64,000 bases of DNA from Geodermatophilaceae bacterium NBWT11 (GCA_014218215.1 CP043652.1:1302001-1366000); one strand, 5' to 3'; counted from the stretch's first letter, positions 32,864 through 44,713 are shown. Made by a program: numbers and translations. Notes: generated by a model from the sequence alone, not told the origin.

Positions 32864-34159
32864 GTGAGCGACCACGACGCCCTGACCTCCGCCGCCGCGG
32901 AGCTCGCCACCGCCCGCAAGGACATCCTGCGGATCGCGACCGCGGGTTCGGTGGACGACGGGAAGTCCACCCTCATCGGCCGGCTGCTCTACGACAGCAA
33001 GGCCGTCTTCGAGGACCAGTACGAGGCGATCTCGCGGGCCAGCCGGGGCGACCACGTCGACCTGTCGCTGCTCACCGACGGCCTGCGCGCCGAGCGCGAG
33101 CAGGGCATCACCATCGACGTCGCCTACCGGTACTTCACCACCCCGCGGCGCACCTTCGTCCTGGCCGACACCCCCGGGCACGTGCAGTACACCCGCAACA
33201 TGGTCACCGGCGCCTCGACCGCCGACCTCGCGATCGTGCTGGTCGACGCCCGCAAGGGGGTGCTCGAGCAGTCCCGCCGGCACGCGTTCCTCGCCTCGCT
33301 GCTGCGGGTGCCGCACCTGGTGGTCGCGGTGAACAAGATGGACCTCGTCGACTGGTCGCAGGACGTCTTCACCGCCATCCGCGACGAGTTCCGGGCCTTC
33401 GCGGCCAAGCTCGACGTCCCCGACCTCACCGTCGTCCCCATCTCGGCGCTGGCCGGGGACAACGTGGTCACGCCCTCGGAGCGGATGCCCTGGTACGACG
33501 GGCCCTCCCTGCTGGACCACCTCGAGCGGGTCGAGGTGGGCAGCGACGTCAACCTCACCGACGCCCGGTTCCCGGTGCAGTACGTGATCCGGCCGCAGTC
33601 CGACGCGCACCGCGACTACCGCGGCTACGCCGGCACCGTGGCCAGCGGGGTGTTCCGCCCGGGCGACGAGGTGCAGGTGCTCCCCTCGGGCCGGACGACG
33701 ACGATCGCCGCCGTCGACGGCCCCGCGGGCCCGGTGGCCGAGGCGTTCCCGCCGATGGCGGTGACCCTGCGGCTGACCGACGACGTCGACGTCTCCCGCG
33801 GGGACCTGCTGTCCCACCCCGCGGGCGGGCCGACCGCGACGCAGGACCTGGACGCGGTGGTCTGCTGGATGACCGACGAGCCCCTGCGGCCCCGGCAGAA
33901 GCTGGCCGTCAAGCACACCACCCGCTCGGTGCGGGCGGTGGTGAAGGCGCTGCAGCACCGGCTCGACGTCAACACCCTCGAGCCCGACGACACCGCCACC
34001 GAGCTGGGGCTCAACGACATCGGCCGGATCACCCTGCGCACCACCCAGCCGCTGTTCGTCGACGACTACCGGCACAACCGGGCCACCGGCCGGTTCATCC
34101 TGGTCGACGAGGCCACCAACGCCACCGTCGCGGCCGGGATGATCACCGCCGCCTCCTGA
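32864..34159 (+). CDS. cysN: Sulfate adenylyltransferase subunit 1 (GTPase)
   Basis: A 431-residue translation-factor-like GTPase: GSVDDGKSTLIGRLLYDSK (G1), ADTPGHVQYTRNM (G3), VAVNKMDLVDWSQ (G4) and SALAGDNV (G5). GTP hydrolysis drives sulfate adenylylation by CysD. Length fits stand-alone CysN; there is no fused APS kinase (CysC) domain, so APS is probably reduced directly or phosphorylated by another enzyme. GTG start with AGGAGG 8 bases before it. Confidence 0.94.
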   Translation: MSDHDALTSAAAELATARKDILRIATAGSVDDGKSTLIGRLLYDSKAVFEDQYEAISRASRGDHVDLSLLTDGLRAEREQGITIDVAYRYFTTPRRTFVLADTPGHVQYTRNMVTGASTADLAIVLVDARKGVLEQSRRHAFLASLLRVPHLVVAVNKMDLVDWSQDVFTAIRDEFRAFAAKLDVPDLTVVPISALAGDNVVTPSERMPWYDGPSLLDHLERVEVGSDVNLTDARFPVQYVIRPQSDAHRDYRGYAGTVASGVFRPGDEVQVLPSGRTTTIAAVDGPAGPVAEAFPPMAVTLRLTDDVDVSRGDLLSHPAGGPTATQDLDAVVCWMTDEPLRPRQKLAVKHTTRSVRAVVKALQHRLDVNTLEPDDTATELGLNDIGRITLRTTQPLFVDDYRHNRATGRFILVDEATNATVAAGMITAAS

Positions 34160-34165
34160 CACGCC

Positions 34166-34202
34166 GAGAGCGCCCTCCCCGGGGTCCGGGGAGGGCGCTC
34201 TC
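34166..34202. terminator. Terminator between cysN and the CoxM-like gene
   Basis: A perfect 15-bp stem, GAGAGCGCCCTCCCC / GGGGAGGGCGCTCTC, with a 7-base loop, 6 bases after the cysN stop. It lies between convergent genes and should work in both directions. Confidence 0.85.
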
Positions 34203-34217
34203 GTCCGTGCTGTGGGG

Positions 34218-35080
34218 TCAGGCCGCGGCGGTGCTCTCCGCGGTGCTGGCCTCGGCCTCGCCGGCCGCGACCGCCAGCGCCCGGCGGGTGAGCAGCCGGG
34301 CCAGGTGCGAGCGGTACTCGGCGTCGGCGTGCATGTCCGAGGACGGCGAGGTGCCCTCCGCGGCCAGCGCGGCGGCCTCCTCGATCGACTTCCCCTCGGC
34401 CAGCGCGTCCTCGACGGCGGTGGCCTTCAGCACCACGCCGCCCATGTTGGCCAGTGCCACGCCGACCCCGCCGCCGGGCAGGTGCGCCACGGCGGCCGAG
34501 ACGATCGGCCAGTCGTTCTCCCGACGGGTGAACTTCTCGTAGGCCCAGCCGGCGTCGCCGGTGCGGGGGACGCGGAGCTCGACGATGAGCTCCCCCTCCT
34601 CCATGGCCGTCTCGAAGAACCCGAGGAAGAACTCGGTGATCGGCACGGTGCGGCGGCCGTTCGGGCCCGCGAGCACCACGTCGGCACCGAGCGCGAGGAG
34701 CGCGGTGGGCAGGTCCGAGGCGGGGTCGCAGTGCGCGACGGTGCCGCCGAGGGTGCCGCGGTGGCGCACCTGGGGGTCACCGACGCGGGAGGCGACGTGC
34801 GGCAGGAGCGGCACCTCGGCCTTCGCCACGTCGGAGTTCTCCAGGTCGTGGTGCCGGGTGCCGGCCCCGATGGCGACCTGGTCGCCGTCGACGCGGACGT
34901 AGTTCAGGTCGGCGATCCCGGAGATGTCGATGAGCACCGTGGGGATGGCCAGCCGCAGCTTCATGATCGGCAGCAGCGAGTGCCCGCCGGCGAGGATCTT
35001 GGCGTCCTCGCCGTGCTCGGCCAGCGCCGCCACGGCCTCGTCGACCGAGGAGACGCGCACGTAGTCGAACGGGCTGGGGA

Positions 35081-35084
<4 letters not shown>
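34218..35084 (-). CDS. Molybdenum hydroxylase FAD subunit (CoxM-like)
   Basis: A 288-residue FAD-binding subunit of the xanthine dehydrogenase/CO dehydrogenase family. [14 protein letters not shown] and [20 protein letters not shown] are the two FAD-pyrophosphate motifs (AGGHS and TxGG). It passes electrons from the Fe-S subunit to an acceptor. The GTG overlaps the stop of the Fe-S gene (35081-35084). Last gene of a large-small-medium operon. Confidence 0.9.
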
Positions 35085-35583
<499 letters not shown>

Positions 35584-35584
<1 letters not shown>

Positions 35585-37875
35585 CAGTTCGTGCTCCCGT
35601 TCTGGGTCTGCTGCGCGGCCTGGACGGCCTTCCAGACGCGCATGGAGGTGGCGGGCATGTCGACGTGCCGGACGCCGAGGTGGGCGACGGAGTCGATGAC
35701 GGCGGACTGCACCGCCGGGGTGGAGCCGATGGTCCCGGCCTCCCCGATCCCCTTGGCACCCAGCGGGTTCATCGGGGTGGGGGTGGCCATCTCGACCAGC
35801 TCGAAGCTCGGGAGCTCGGTGGCGGAGATGAACGGGTAGTCGGCCAGCGTGGAGGTCTGCGGGTTGCCGTCCTCGTCGTAGAGGACCTCCTCCAGCAGGG
35901 CCTGGGCCACGCCCTGGGCGATGCCACCGTGCCGCTGGCCCTCGGCGAGCAGCGGGTTGATGATCGTGCCGGCGTCGTCGACGGTGACGATGCGGACGAC
36001 GGTCGCCTTGCCCGACTCGACGTCGGTCTCCACGACGGCCACGTGCGCGCCGAAGGGGAAGGTCGCGGCGGCTGCGGTGAAGGTGGTCTGCACCATCAGC
36101 GCCTCCTCGGCGGCCAGCTCGGCGAAGCTCACCGAGACCCCGGGGGTGCCCTTGACCTGCAGCGAGGCGGAGCCCAGGTCGACGATCAGGTCGTCGGGGT
36201 TGGCCTCCAGGCGCTCGGCGGCCCGCTTCTTGGCGACCTCGACGAGCTCGACGGCGGCCTGGTGCACCGCCGCACCTCCCTGCTGCAGCGAGCGGGAGCC
36301 CATGGTGCCGCCGCCCTTGGGGATCCGGTCGGTGTCACCGTGCAGGACGGTGATCTTCTCGACCGGGATGCCCAGCTGGTCGCTGGCGAGCATCGCCCAG
36401 GTGGTGGCGTGGCCCTGGCCGTGCGGCGAGGTGCCGGTGAGGACGGTGGCGGTGCCGTCGGCGTGCACCTCGAGCTCGGCCTCTTCGCCGGTGCCGGCGC
36501 CGTTGTCGGCCCCGGTGATCTCGACGTAGGTGCTGATGCCGATGCCCAGCTGGCGGGCGTCGCCACGCTCCCGGCGCGCCTTCTGCTCCGCGCGCAGCCC
36601 GGCGTAGCCCGAGGCCTCGAGGGCGCGGTCCAGCGCCGCGACGTAGTCGCCGCTGTCGTAGGTGGCGCCCATCGAGGTGGTGTGCGGCTCGTCGAACTTC
36701 GGCACCAGGTTGATCCGGCGCACCTCGGCCGGGTCCATGCCGATCTCGGCGGCGAACAGGTCGACCGCCCGCTCGACGGCGGCGGTGGCCTCCGGTCGGC
36801 CGGCGCCGCGGTAGGCGCCGATCGGGGTGGTGTTGGTGGCCAGCGCACGGGCCTGGGCGTGCACCTTCGGGAAGGCGTACGTGCCGGGCGTCATCAGCAT
36901 CGTCAGCGTGGGCAGCACGACGCCGATGCGCGGGTAGGCGCCGCCGTCCTGGTCGGTGACCAGGCTGTAGGCCTCGATCTTCCCGTCCCGGCTGCCGCCG
37001 ATCTTCACGACCTGGTCCTGGCCGCGGCCGTGCAGCATCGAGGTGAGGTTCTCCGAGCGGCTCTCGGTCCAGCGGACCGGGCGGCCGGACAGCTTGGCCA
37101 GGTGCGCGACGAGGGCGTACTCGGGGTCGGCACCGATCTTGGCGCCGAAGCCACCACCGACGTCGGGGGTGATCAGGTGGACCAGCGAGGCGTCCAGGCC
37201 GAGCCACTCGGCGATCTGGCCCTTGGCCTGCTGGGCGCCCTGGTTGGTGCACCAGACGGTGACCCGGCCGTCCTCGCCCCACACGGCCGAGGTCGCGCGG
37301 GTCTCCAGCGGCACCGGGGCGACGCGCTGGTTGACCACGGCCTGCTCGACGACGACCTCGCAGCCGTCGAAGAAGTCGGCCGGGGCCGGCTCCCCGAAGG
37401 CGGCGAGCACGTTGGTGCCGGCGGCCGGGAAGAGGATCGTCTCGTCCTTGGCGGCGTTCGCGGTGCCGACGACGGCGGGCAGCACGTCGAGGTCGACGAC
37501 GACCTGCTCCGCGGCGTCCTCGCCCTGGTAGCGCTCCTCGGTGAGGACGACGGCGATCGCGTCACCCACGAAGCGGACGGTGTCGGTGCACAGCCACTGC
37601 CGCTCGAACTCGGCCGCGATGAACGGGAAGGGCGGGGCCAGGGGGGGCAGGTCGGTCAGGTCGGCGGCGGTGTAGACCGCGACGACGCCGGGAGCCTGCT
37701 TCGCGGCCTCGGTGTCGACCGACAGGATCTTCGCGTGCGCCACCTGGGAGCGGACGAAGGTGGCGTGCAGGGCGCCGGTGAGGCGCTCGTCGGTGAGGTC
37801 GTCGGTGTAGACCGCCCCACGCGTCAGGAACTGGGGGTCCTCCGTACGGACCACCCGGGTGCCGAGGATGCTCAT
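35584..37875 (-). CDS. Molybdenum hydroxylase large subunit, form II CoxL-like
   Basis: A 763-residue Mo-cytosine-dinucleotide subunit. The active-site loop reads [11 protein letters not shown]; true CO dehydrogenase (form I) has AYxCSFR with the Cu-binding Cys, so this is a form II enzyme whose substrate is unknown (aldehyde, purine or another heterocycle). GVGEAG-like [11 protein letters not shown] near the C-terminus holds the catalytic base Glu; [11 protein letters not shown] and GQGHATTW-type [10 protein letters not shown] contact the cofactor. The gene leads an operon L-S-M; no maturation genes are next to it. Confidence 0.9.
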
Positions 37876-37904
37876 GCGCTCGCTTCCACTGTTCGACGTC
37901 GGTG

Positions 37905-37978
37905 TTGCACAGGGGTGTTGACGTCACTCTTGCACGGTGGTGTGAGCGGGACCACCCCCGGTCGCAGCACGGTTGCAC
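37905..37978. promoter_or_regulatory. Three TTGCAC repeats between coxL-like and MFS genes
   Basis: TTGCAC occurs at 37905-37910, 37930-37935 and 37973-37978 in the 171-bp divergent region. Starts are 25 and 43 bases apart. They may be sites for a regulator of the molybdenum hydroxylase operon or of the transporter. No further consensus is recognised. Confidence 0.35.
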
Positions 37979-38046
37979 CCAGGTGGCACCGGGTGTCATC
38001 CGAGCCGGGTGCGGCCCGCCGCCGGAGCCCGTGGTCTGCTGGCGCC

Positions 38047-39298
38047 GTGAGCGGACCGGGGGCTGTGGGCACCCTGCAGACACCCCCGGCCCGGACGACG
38101 GCCGGGACCCTGCTGCTGGCCCTCGCCGTCGTCCTGGTGGCGCTGAACCAGCGCCCGGCGGTCGTCGGGGTCGCACCGGTGCTGGTGGAGCTGCGGGCCG
38201 ACACCGGGTTGTCCAGCGCGCTGGGCGGGCTGCTCACCTCGCTCCCGGTGCTGTGCTTCGGCGCGTTCGCCCCGGTCGCACCCCGGCTGGCACGCCGGCT
38301 CGGGCTGGAGACGGCGGTCGCCGCCTCCCTGGTGCTGCTGACCGGCGGGGTCGCCCTGCGGCTGCTGGACCCGGTCGCGGCGCTCTACGGCGGCACGGTG
38401 ATCGCCGGCGGTGCCATCGCCGTCGCGAACGTGCTGGTCCCGGCCTACGTCAAGCGCGAGTTCGCCCGGCCCGGCCTGGTCATGGGCGTCTACTCCGCCG
38501 CGCTCAACGTCGGCGCCGCGGTGGCCGCCGGGCTCACCGTGCCGTTGCAGATGGCGCTGGGGCTGGACTGGCGGACGGCGCTGGCCGGGTGGGGGCTGCT
38601 CGCCGTCCTCGCCCTGGCCGTGTGGCTGCCGGTCGCGGGCACCGGCGCCAGCCGCCGCGGCGGGGTGCGGGCGCCCGGGGCGGTCCTGGGGGTTGCTGCG
38701 GGAGCCGCTGGCCCGCCGGGTGACGGTCTTCCTGGGCATGCAGTCGACCCAGTTCTACGCGCTGGCCGCCTGGCTGCCGACCCTGCTCACCGACGCCGGG
38801 CTGCCGGCCGCCGACGGCGGGGCGCTCCTGGCGGTGTCCACGGTGACCGGCGCGGTCGGGGCCTTCCTCGGGCCGACGGTCGCGGGCTCGATGCAGGCCC
38901 GCGGGCGGGGGCAGCGGCCGCTGGTCCTCGTCGTCCTGGCCTGTTACCTGGTCGGCGTCGGTGGGCTGCTCCTCGCCCCGACCACGGCGACCGTGGTGTG
39001 GGTGGCGGTCTTCGGCGTCGCCCAGGGCGGCGGGTTCGCCCTGGCGCTGACGCTGATCGTGCTGCGCTCGGCGACCCCGCTGACCGCGGCCCGGATGGGC
39101 GGGGTGGCCCAGTGCCTGGGCTACCTGGTCGCGGCGGCCGGTCCGGTGGTGCTCGGCGTGCTGCACGACCTCACCGGGGGGTGGTCCTGGCCGCTGGCCC
39201 TTCTGCTGGTGCTGCTGCTCCCCATGGCCTGGGCCGGGTGGGGCGCGGCCCGCGACGTCGTGCTCCCGGAGTCCTTCCCGGCGCCGCCGCGGGCCTGA
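38047..39298 (+). pseudogene. CynX/NimT-type MFS transporter with +1 frameshift
   Basis: Residues from GTG at 38047 give the first six helices of a CynX/NimT-family transporter (LNQRPAVVGVAPVLVELRAD ... VANVLVPAYVKREF). At the G5 run 38688-38692 the frame shifts: the rest (LLREPLARRVTVFLGMQSTQ ... ESFPAPPRA) is in the +1 frame and ends at 39298. Removing one G gives a normal protein of about 416 residues. The break falls in the central cytoplasmic loop. Genuine inactivation or an assembly error are both possible. Family members move cyanate, nitroimidazoles or other small anions. Confidence 0.75.
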
Positions 39299-39301
39299 GG
39301 C

Positions 39302-39505
39302 TCACTCGGTGGGCTTCGGGGCCTCCGAGGCGTCGCCGTCCCAGTCCTTGCCGGCGTTCTGGGCGTTCTCCGAGGCGCTGTCGGTCTCCTCGGCCACGAT
39401 GTCGACCATCTCGCGGTCGCTGACGCCCTCGCCGGCGGGCGCGGTGGTGCCCGAGCTGTGGCTCTCGACGGTGTGCGTCTCGGTGTGCGTGGTGGGCTCG
39501 CTCAT
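39302..39505 (-). CDS. Small acidic hypothetical protein
   Basis: A 67-residue hydrophilic protein beginning MSEPTTHTETHTVESHSSGT, rich in Thr, Ser, Glu and Asp and with four histidines near the N-terminus; it is probably disordered. ATG at 39505 has AAGGAG 8 bases upstream, better than an upstream in-frame ATG at 39532. No family recognised. Confidence 0.6.
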   Translation of the reverse strand: MSEPTTHTETHTVESHSSGTTAPAGEGVSDREMVDIVAEETDSASENAQNAGKDWDGDASEAPKPTE

Positions 39506-39535
39506 GTTCTGCACTCCTTCTGAGGTGGTCACGGC

Positions 39536-40732
39536 TCAGTCCCCCGCCGCGGATCGACGCAAACGGACAACGCGGTCCCGCAGCCTGGACGCCGTGCTCG
39601 GTCTCGCCGTCCACCTCTCGTTCAGGCCGGACAGATGGGCACGGTGCACCTGAGCTGGCGCAGCGGGGTCGAAGAGCTCGTCTGCACCAGCCGCTGCAGA
39701 CAGGGCTCGATCACGCAGGTCCGACGGGTCCAGCAGGTGAGCCCGGATGCCGTCGGCGAGAGCTGTCACGTCTCCCTCCGCGACCAGGTGCCCGTACCTC
39801 CCTCCCGCGAGGACCTCGGACGGTCCCGCTGTGCAGTCGAAAGCGAGGCAGGGGATGCCACAAGCCAGGGCCTCCGCCAGTGAGAGGGAGAACCCCTCGT
39901 AACGGCTGGACAGGACGTAGAGCGCGGAACGGGCCACCACGGAATGCGGGTTCGGGGTGAACCCCGGGAGCCGCACCGAGTCCGCGACGCCCAGCTCGGC
40001 GGCCAGCGCCTCGAGGGCCTCCCGCTCACCACCTTCACCCAGGACCACCAGCTCGTGGCTCGGCGCACCGTCCTGCAGGGCTCGTGCGTGGGCTCGGACG
40101 AGCAGGTCGAAACCCTTCTGGTGTTCCAGACGTCCACTGGACACCACCGTCGGGTTGCTGACCGAGACCGCGACGGCCGGTGCTGCCTCGGACTGCTGCA
40201 GCACATCCCGCCGGTCCACGGAGTTCCGGGCCACGACGACGCTCCTGCTCGACACCCCGAGGCCCTCGATCGCGGGGCGCAGACCATCAGACACCGAGAC
40301 CGCCAGGGAGGACGTCCGCAAGATCCAGCGGGTGATCGGACGGAGAGGCCGGTCCACGTAGTCCTCGACCGCTCTGTCGGGACGCGACTGCACGGTCACA
40401 GCGAGCGGGCGGCCTGTGAGGGAGGCTGCCATCCGCGCCACCAGCAGGCCGAAGCCCACCTCTGTGCCACTCACCACCACCTCTGCACGACGCGCCCGCA
40501 GCACAGCCCGCAAGAGCGCCCTGGGCAACGCCGTCCGCAACTGCGCGCCGGGCCGCGTGGCTCGCACGACGTCGAGCCCAGGGGGCAGCGCCGCGGTGCT
40601 CCCTTCTGCCTCCCAGGCGACCACGAGGACAGTCACGTGATCTCCGCCCTCATGCCACCGGGCCGCCCGGTCGAGAGTGACCCGGGTCGCCCCGCTGTCT
40701 CCCAGATCGGACACCACCACCATCACGTCCAT
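39536..40732 (-). CDS. Glycosyltransferase family 4-like
   Basis: A 398-residue GT-B glycosyltransferase. The N-terminal half begins MDVMVVVSDLGDSGATRVTL; the C-terminal half has SSGRLEHQKGFDLLVRAHA, SSRYEGFSLSLAEALACGIP (the EGFxxxxxEA nucleotide-sugar motif) and DCTAGPSEVL. It probably transfers a sugar in cell-surface glycan synthesis, from a cytoplasmic face. No other glycan genes are nearby. Codon use looks less biased to G/C at third positions than its neighbours (tct, aag, cag-poor stretches), hinting at acquisition. Confidence 0.85.
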   Translation of the reverse strand: MDVMVVVSDLGDSGATRVTLDRAARWHEGGDHVTVLVVAWEAEGSTAALPPGLDVVRATRPGAQLRTALPRALLRAVLRARRAEVVVSGTEVGFGLLVARMAASLTGRPLAVTVQSRPDRAVEDYVDRPLRPITRWILRTSSLAVSVSDGLRPAIEGLGVSSRSVVVARNSVDRRDVLQQSEAAPAVAVSVSNPTVVSSGRLEHQKGFDLLVRAHARALQDGAPSHELVVLGEGGEREALEALAAELGVADSVRLPGFTPNPHSVVARSALYVLSSRYEGFSLSLAEALACGIPCLAFDCTAGPSEVLAGGRYGHLVAEGDVTALADGIRAHLLDPSDLRDRALSAAAGADELFDPAAPAQVHRAHLSGLNERWTARPSTASRLRDRVVRLRRSAAGD

Positions 40733-40765
40733 CAGCTCTCCTTCTCCGTCGTCATCTGACGCAGG

Positions 40766-43700
40766 TCAGCCGGCCGGGACCTCGATCGCGTCGATGGCCT
40801 TGAACAGCCGCTGCTCGCTGACCGGGCGGGGGGTGCCGACCACCTGGGCGAACAGGCCGATCCGCAGCTCCTCGACCATCCAGCGGATCCGCAGCACCGG
40901 GTCGTCCGGGCCGCCCACCCCGGGCACCTTCGCGCGCAGGTCGCGGTACTCGGTGGCCACGGCCTCCACCGTGGCCTGGCCCAGGGCGTCCCGGGCGGCG
41001 TTCGCGGGCAGCTTCTCCAGCCGGTGCGCCATGCCCTTGAGGTAGCGCACCAGGTCGGGCAGCCGGCGTCGTCCGGCGGTGGCGACGAAGCCGCGGTGCA
41101 GCAGCCCGGTCATCTGGGCGCGCAGGTCGGCGATCGCGGCCTCGGGCACCCGGCGGCCCGGGGCGGCACCGATCGCGATGGCGGTCTCCCGGGCCTGGGT
41201 GAGCACCGCCTCCACCTTGCGCACGCAGTCGGCGGTGATCGTGTGCAGCTGGGTGCGGGAGCCCTCGACCAGCGCATCGAAGGCGGCCTGGTCCCGCGGC
41301 GGGCCGCCGTGGGCGGCGATGAGCTCGTCGGCGGCGGCGTCCACGCAGTCGGCGACCAGGTCGGGGATCTCCCCGTCGGGGTTGAACTGCAGGGCCAGCC
41401 GGCTGCGCGGGCCCAGGGACTTGACCACCGGCTTCACCGGGGAGGGCAGGCTCAGCAGCAGCAGCCGTCGCGCGCCCAGCCAGGTCAGCCGGGAGGCCTC
41501 GGCCGCCGTCGGCACGACCCGGACGCCGACCGTGGCGCCCTCGTCGACCAGGGCCGGGTACGCCGTCACCAGGTGGCCGCCGCGGGAGACCTGCACGGTC
41601 GCCGGCAGCGCGCCCAGCGTCCAGGAGGTCAGCCCGGTGCGGGTGACGTCGGCCGATGCCCGCGCCAACGACGCCCGCGACTGCGGGGCGACCTGCCGGC
41701 GCAGCGCGGCCAGGTCCTTGCCCTCGGCCAGCGGCCGCTGCTGGTCGTCGAGCACCCGGAAGGTGGCCCGCAGGTGGTCGGGGACGTTCGCGGTGTCCCA
41801 GGCGTCCGGGGGCACCTGCACCGCGACGGCCCGGCGGATCTCCCGCTCCAGCGCCGGCAACAGCGCCTCGGTGGGGTCGATGTGCGGCAGCACCTCGCGC
41901 ACCCGGTCGGGGATGGGCACCAGACCGCGGCGCAGCTGCTTGGGCAGCGCACGCAGCAGGGCGGTGACCAGCTCCTCGCGCTGCCCGGGCACGGTCCAGG
42001 CCAGCGAGGCGCCCGAGGTCTGCTCGGCGACGGTGTCCAGCACCGCGAGCGGGACGTCGACGGTGATCCCGTCGTCGTCGGCACCCGGGTCGAAGGCGTA
42101 GGTCAACGGCAGGGTCAGGCCCTGCGTCAGGTGCACCTCGTCGGGGAAGTCCCCGGCCGCGACCTGCTCGGCGACGGCGGCGTCGGTGACCATCGCGGGG
42201 GTGAAGTCCAGCAGGTCCGGGCGCTGCCGGCGGGCCTGCTTCCACCAGCTGTCGAAGTGCCGGGCGCTGACCACCTCGGCCCCGATGCGGGCGTCGTAGA
42301 GCTCGAACACCGTCTCGTCGTCGACCCGCAGGTCGCGGCGGCGGGCGCGCTCCTCCAGCTCGGCGACCCGGGCCAGGACCTGCTGGTTGTGCGCCCAGAA
42401 GCGGTGGTTCGTCGTCCACTGGCCCTCGACCAGGGCGTGCCGGATGAACAGCTCCCGGCTGACGACGGGGTCGATCGAGCCGTACTGCACCCGCCGGCCG
42501 ACGACGAGCGGGATGCCGTAGAGCGTGACCCGCTCGGTGGCGACGACGGAGCCGCGCTTGGCGTCCCACCGCGGCTCGCTGTACTGCCGCTTGACCAGGT
42601 GGTCGGCCAGCTTCTCGATGGTCTCCGGGTCGACCCGGGCCACGGTGCGGGCGAAGAGCCGGCTGGTCTCCACCAGCTCTCCGGCGACCACCCAGCGCGG
42701 GGGCTTGCGGGTGAGCACCGAGCCCGGGGCGATGACGAAGCGGGCTCCGCGGGCACCGGTGTACTCGCGGGAGCCGCGCCGCTTCTCGGCCGGGGCGGCG
42801 TCCTTGCCGGGCTCCAGCTGGAGCCCGACCTGGGACAGCAGGCCCGACAGCAGCGCCGCGTGCACCCCGCGCTCGTCGGGCTCGGGGGCCAGCTCGCCGG
42901 TGGTCATCCCCAGCCGGCGCGCGGTGCCGCGCAGCTGGCCGTGCAGGTCCTGCCACTCCCGGATCCGCAGCCAGTGCAGGTACTCGCGCTTGACGGTGCG
43001 GCGGAACTGGTTGCCCGACAGCTCGTCCTGCTTCTCGACCAGGTACCGCCAGAGGTTCAGGATCGAGGTGAAGTCGGAGTCCTCGGCGGCGAACCGGGCG
43101 TGCAGCTGGTCGGCGGCGGCCTGCGCGTCGGCCGGGCGCTCACGGACGTCCTGCACGGTGAGCCCGGCGGCGATGACCAGCACCTCCTCCAGCACCCCGC
43201 GCCGGTCGGCCTCCACGACCATCCGGGCCAGCCGGGGGTCCAGCGGCAGGGCGGCCAGTGCGCGACCGGTCTCGGTGAGCTTCCCGTCGGCGGTGAGCGC
43301 CCCGAGCTCCTCGAGCAGCGCGATGCCGTCGGCCACCGAGCGTCGGTCCGGCGGGTCCAGGAACGGGAAGTCCTCCACCTCGCCCAGGCCGAGGGAGGCC
43401 ATCTGCAGCAGCACCGAGGCCAGGTTGGTGCGCAGGATCTCCGGGTCGGTGAACTCCGGCCGGGAGTCGAAGTCGTCCTCGCTGTACAGCCGGATCGCGA
43501 TGCCGTCCGAGGTGCGCCCGCACCGGCCGGCGCGCTGGCGGGCCGAGGCCTGGCTGACCGCCTCGATCGGCAGCCGCTGCACCTTGGTGCGATGGCTGTA
43601 CCGGGAGATCCGCGCCGTCCCGGGGTCGACCACGTAGCGGATGCCGGGCACGGTCAACGACGTCTCGGCGACGTTGGTGGCCAGCACGATCCGCCGTCCG

Positions 43701-44713
43701 GTGTGCTGCTGGAACACCCGGTGCTGGTCGGCCGCCGACAGCCGCGAGTAGAGCGGCAGCACCTCGGTGTGGGCGAACGCGGCCTCCCCGAGGGCGTCGG
43801 CGGTGTCCCGGATGTCGCGCTCGCCGGCCAGGAACACCAGCACGTCCCCCGGGCCCTCGGCGACGAGCTCGCGGCAGGCGTCGACGATCGCGGTCACCTG
43901 GTCGCGGTCGGGGTCGGCCTCCGGGTCGTCGGGGTCGATGACCGGCCGGTAGCGCACCTCCACCGGGTACGTGCGCCCGCTGACCTCGACGACCGGCGCA
44001 TCGCCGAAGTGCTTCGCGATCCGGTCGACGTCGATCGTCGCCGAGGTGATCACGATCTTGAGGTCGGGACGACGGGGCAGCAGCTGGGCCAGGTAGCCGA
44101 GCAGGAAGTCGATGTTCAGCGACCGCTCGTGCGCCTCGTCGATGACGATCGTGTCGTACTGGCGGAGCAGCCGGTCGCGCTGGACCTCGGCCAGCAGCAC
44201 GCCGTCGGTCATCAGCTTCACCAGGCTGGTGTCGCCCACCTGGTCGGTGAACCGGACCTTGTAGCCGACCACCTCGCCCAGGGGTGAGCCCAGCTCCTCG
44301 GCCACCCGCTCGGCGACGGTGCGGGCGGCGATCCGGCGGGGCTGGGTGTGCCCGATCCGCCCGCGCACGCCACGGCCCAGCTCGAGCAGGATCTTGGGCA
44401 GCTGGGTGGTCTTGCCCGACCCGGTCTCCCCGGCGACGACGACGACCTGGTGGTCCCGGATGGCCGCGGCGATGTCCGCGCGCCGACCGCTCACCGGCAG
44501 CTGCTCGGGGTAGCTGACGGTGGGCACCGCGGCGATGCGGGCGGCGATGCGCGCCTCGGCACGGACGACGTCGGCGGCGACCTGCTCGTGCTTGCGGGCC
44601 CGGGCGGCCGGGTCGCGCACGGAGCGCAGCCCGTCCAGTCGACGGCGCAGGCGGTGCTCGTCCTCGATCGTCAGCGTGGACAGCCGCGACCGCAGGTCGT
44701 CGGACTCGGGCAC
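40766..44713 (-). CDS. hrpA: ATP-dependent RNA helicase HrpA
   Basis: A 1315-residue DEAH helicase. [20 protein letters not shown] (motif I), DEAHERS (II), ITSATID (III), [30 protein letters not shown] and [14 protein letters not shown] (VI) are seen in order; the helicase-associated and OB-fold regions follow, then a long DUF3418-type tail, matching E. coli HrpA (about 1300 residues). It remodels RNA, for example mRNA processing or stalled ribosomes. GTG at 44713 with GAGGAG just before it, downstream of a TAGGGA -10-like box, is preferred to GTG at 44770. Confidence 0.93.
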   Translation of the reverse strand: MPESDDLRSRLSTLTIEDEHRLRRRLDGLRSVRDPAARARKHEQVAADVVRAEARIAARIAAVPTVSYPEQLPVSGRRADIAAAIRDHQVVVVAGETGSGKTTQLPKILLELGRGVRGRIGHTQPRRIAARTVAERVAEELGSPLGEVVGYKVRFTDQVGDTSLVKLMTDGVLLAEVQRDRLLRQYDTIVIDEAHERSLNIDFLLGYLAQLLPRRPDLKIVITSATIDVDRIAKHFGDAPVVEVSGRTYPVEVRYRPVIDPDDPEADPDRDQVTAIVDACRELVAEGPGDVLVFLAGERDIRDTADALGEAAFAHTEVLPLYSRLSAADQHRVFQQHTGRRIVLATNVAETSLTVPGIRYVVDPGTARISRYSHRTKVQRLPIEAVSQASARQRAGRCGRTSDGIAIRLYSEDDFDSRPEFTDPEILRTNLASVLLQMASLGLGEVEDFPFLDPPDRRSVADGIALLEELGALTADGKLTETGRALAALPLDPRLARMVVEADRRGVLEEVLVIAAGLTVQDVRERPADAQAAADQLHARFAAEDSDFTSILNLWRYLVEKQDELSGNQFRRTVKREYLHWLRIREWQDLHGQLRGTARRLGMTTGELAPEPDERGVHAALLSGLLSQVGLQLEPGKDAAPAEKRRGSREYTGARGARFVIAPGSVLTRKPPRWVVAGELVETSRLFARTVARVDPETIEKLADHLVKRQYSEPRWDAKRGSVVATERVTLYGIPLVVGRRVQYGSIDPVVSRELFIRHALVEGQWTTNHRFWAHNQQVLARVAELEERARRRDLRVDDETVFELYDARIGAEVVSARHFDSWWKQARRQRPDLLDFTPAMVTDAAVAEQVAAGDFPDEVHLTQGLTLPLTYAFDPGADDDGITVDVPLAVLDTVAEQTSGASLAWTVPGQREELVTALLRALPKQLRRGLVPIPDRVREVLPHIDPTEALLPALEREIRRAVAVQVPPDAWDTANVPDHLRATFRVLDDQQRPLAEGKDLAALRRQVAPQSRASLARASADVTRTGLTSWTLGALPATVQVSRGGHLVTAYPALVDEGATVGVRVVPTAAEASRLTWLGARRLLLLSLPSPVKPVVKSLGPRSRLALQFNPDGEIPDLVADCVDAAADELIAAHGGPPRDQAAFDALVEGSRTQLHTITADCVRKVEAVLTQARETAIAIGAAPGRRVPEAAIADLRAQMTGLLHRGFVATAGRRRLPDLVRYLKGMAHRLEKLPANAARDALGQATVEAVATEYRDLRAKVPGVGGPDDPVLRIRWMVEELRIGLFAQVVGTPRPVSEQRLFKAIDAIEVPAG

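Noticed and set aside
35665-39423. A 1252-codon open frame on the plus strand across the coxL region
   Set aside because: It is the antisense shadow of the minus-strand coxL gene in high-GC DNA; only its last part, from 38047, is the real start of the transporter.
41024-44287. A 1087-codon plus-strand frame opposite hrpA
   Set aside because: Low-complexity Gly/Arg/Gln/Val composition and no domains; it mirrors the codon pattern of hrpA.
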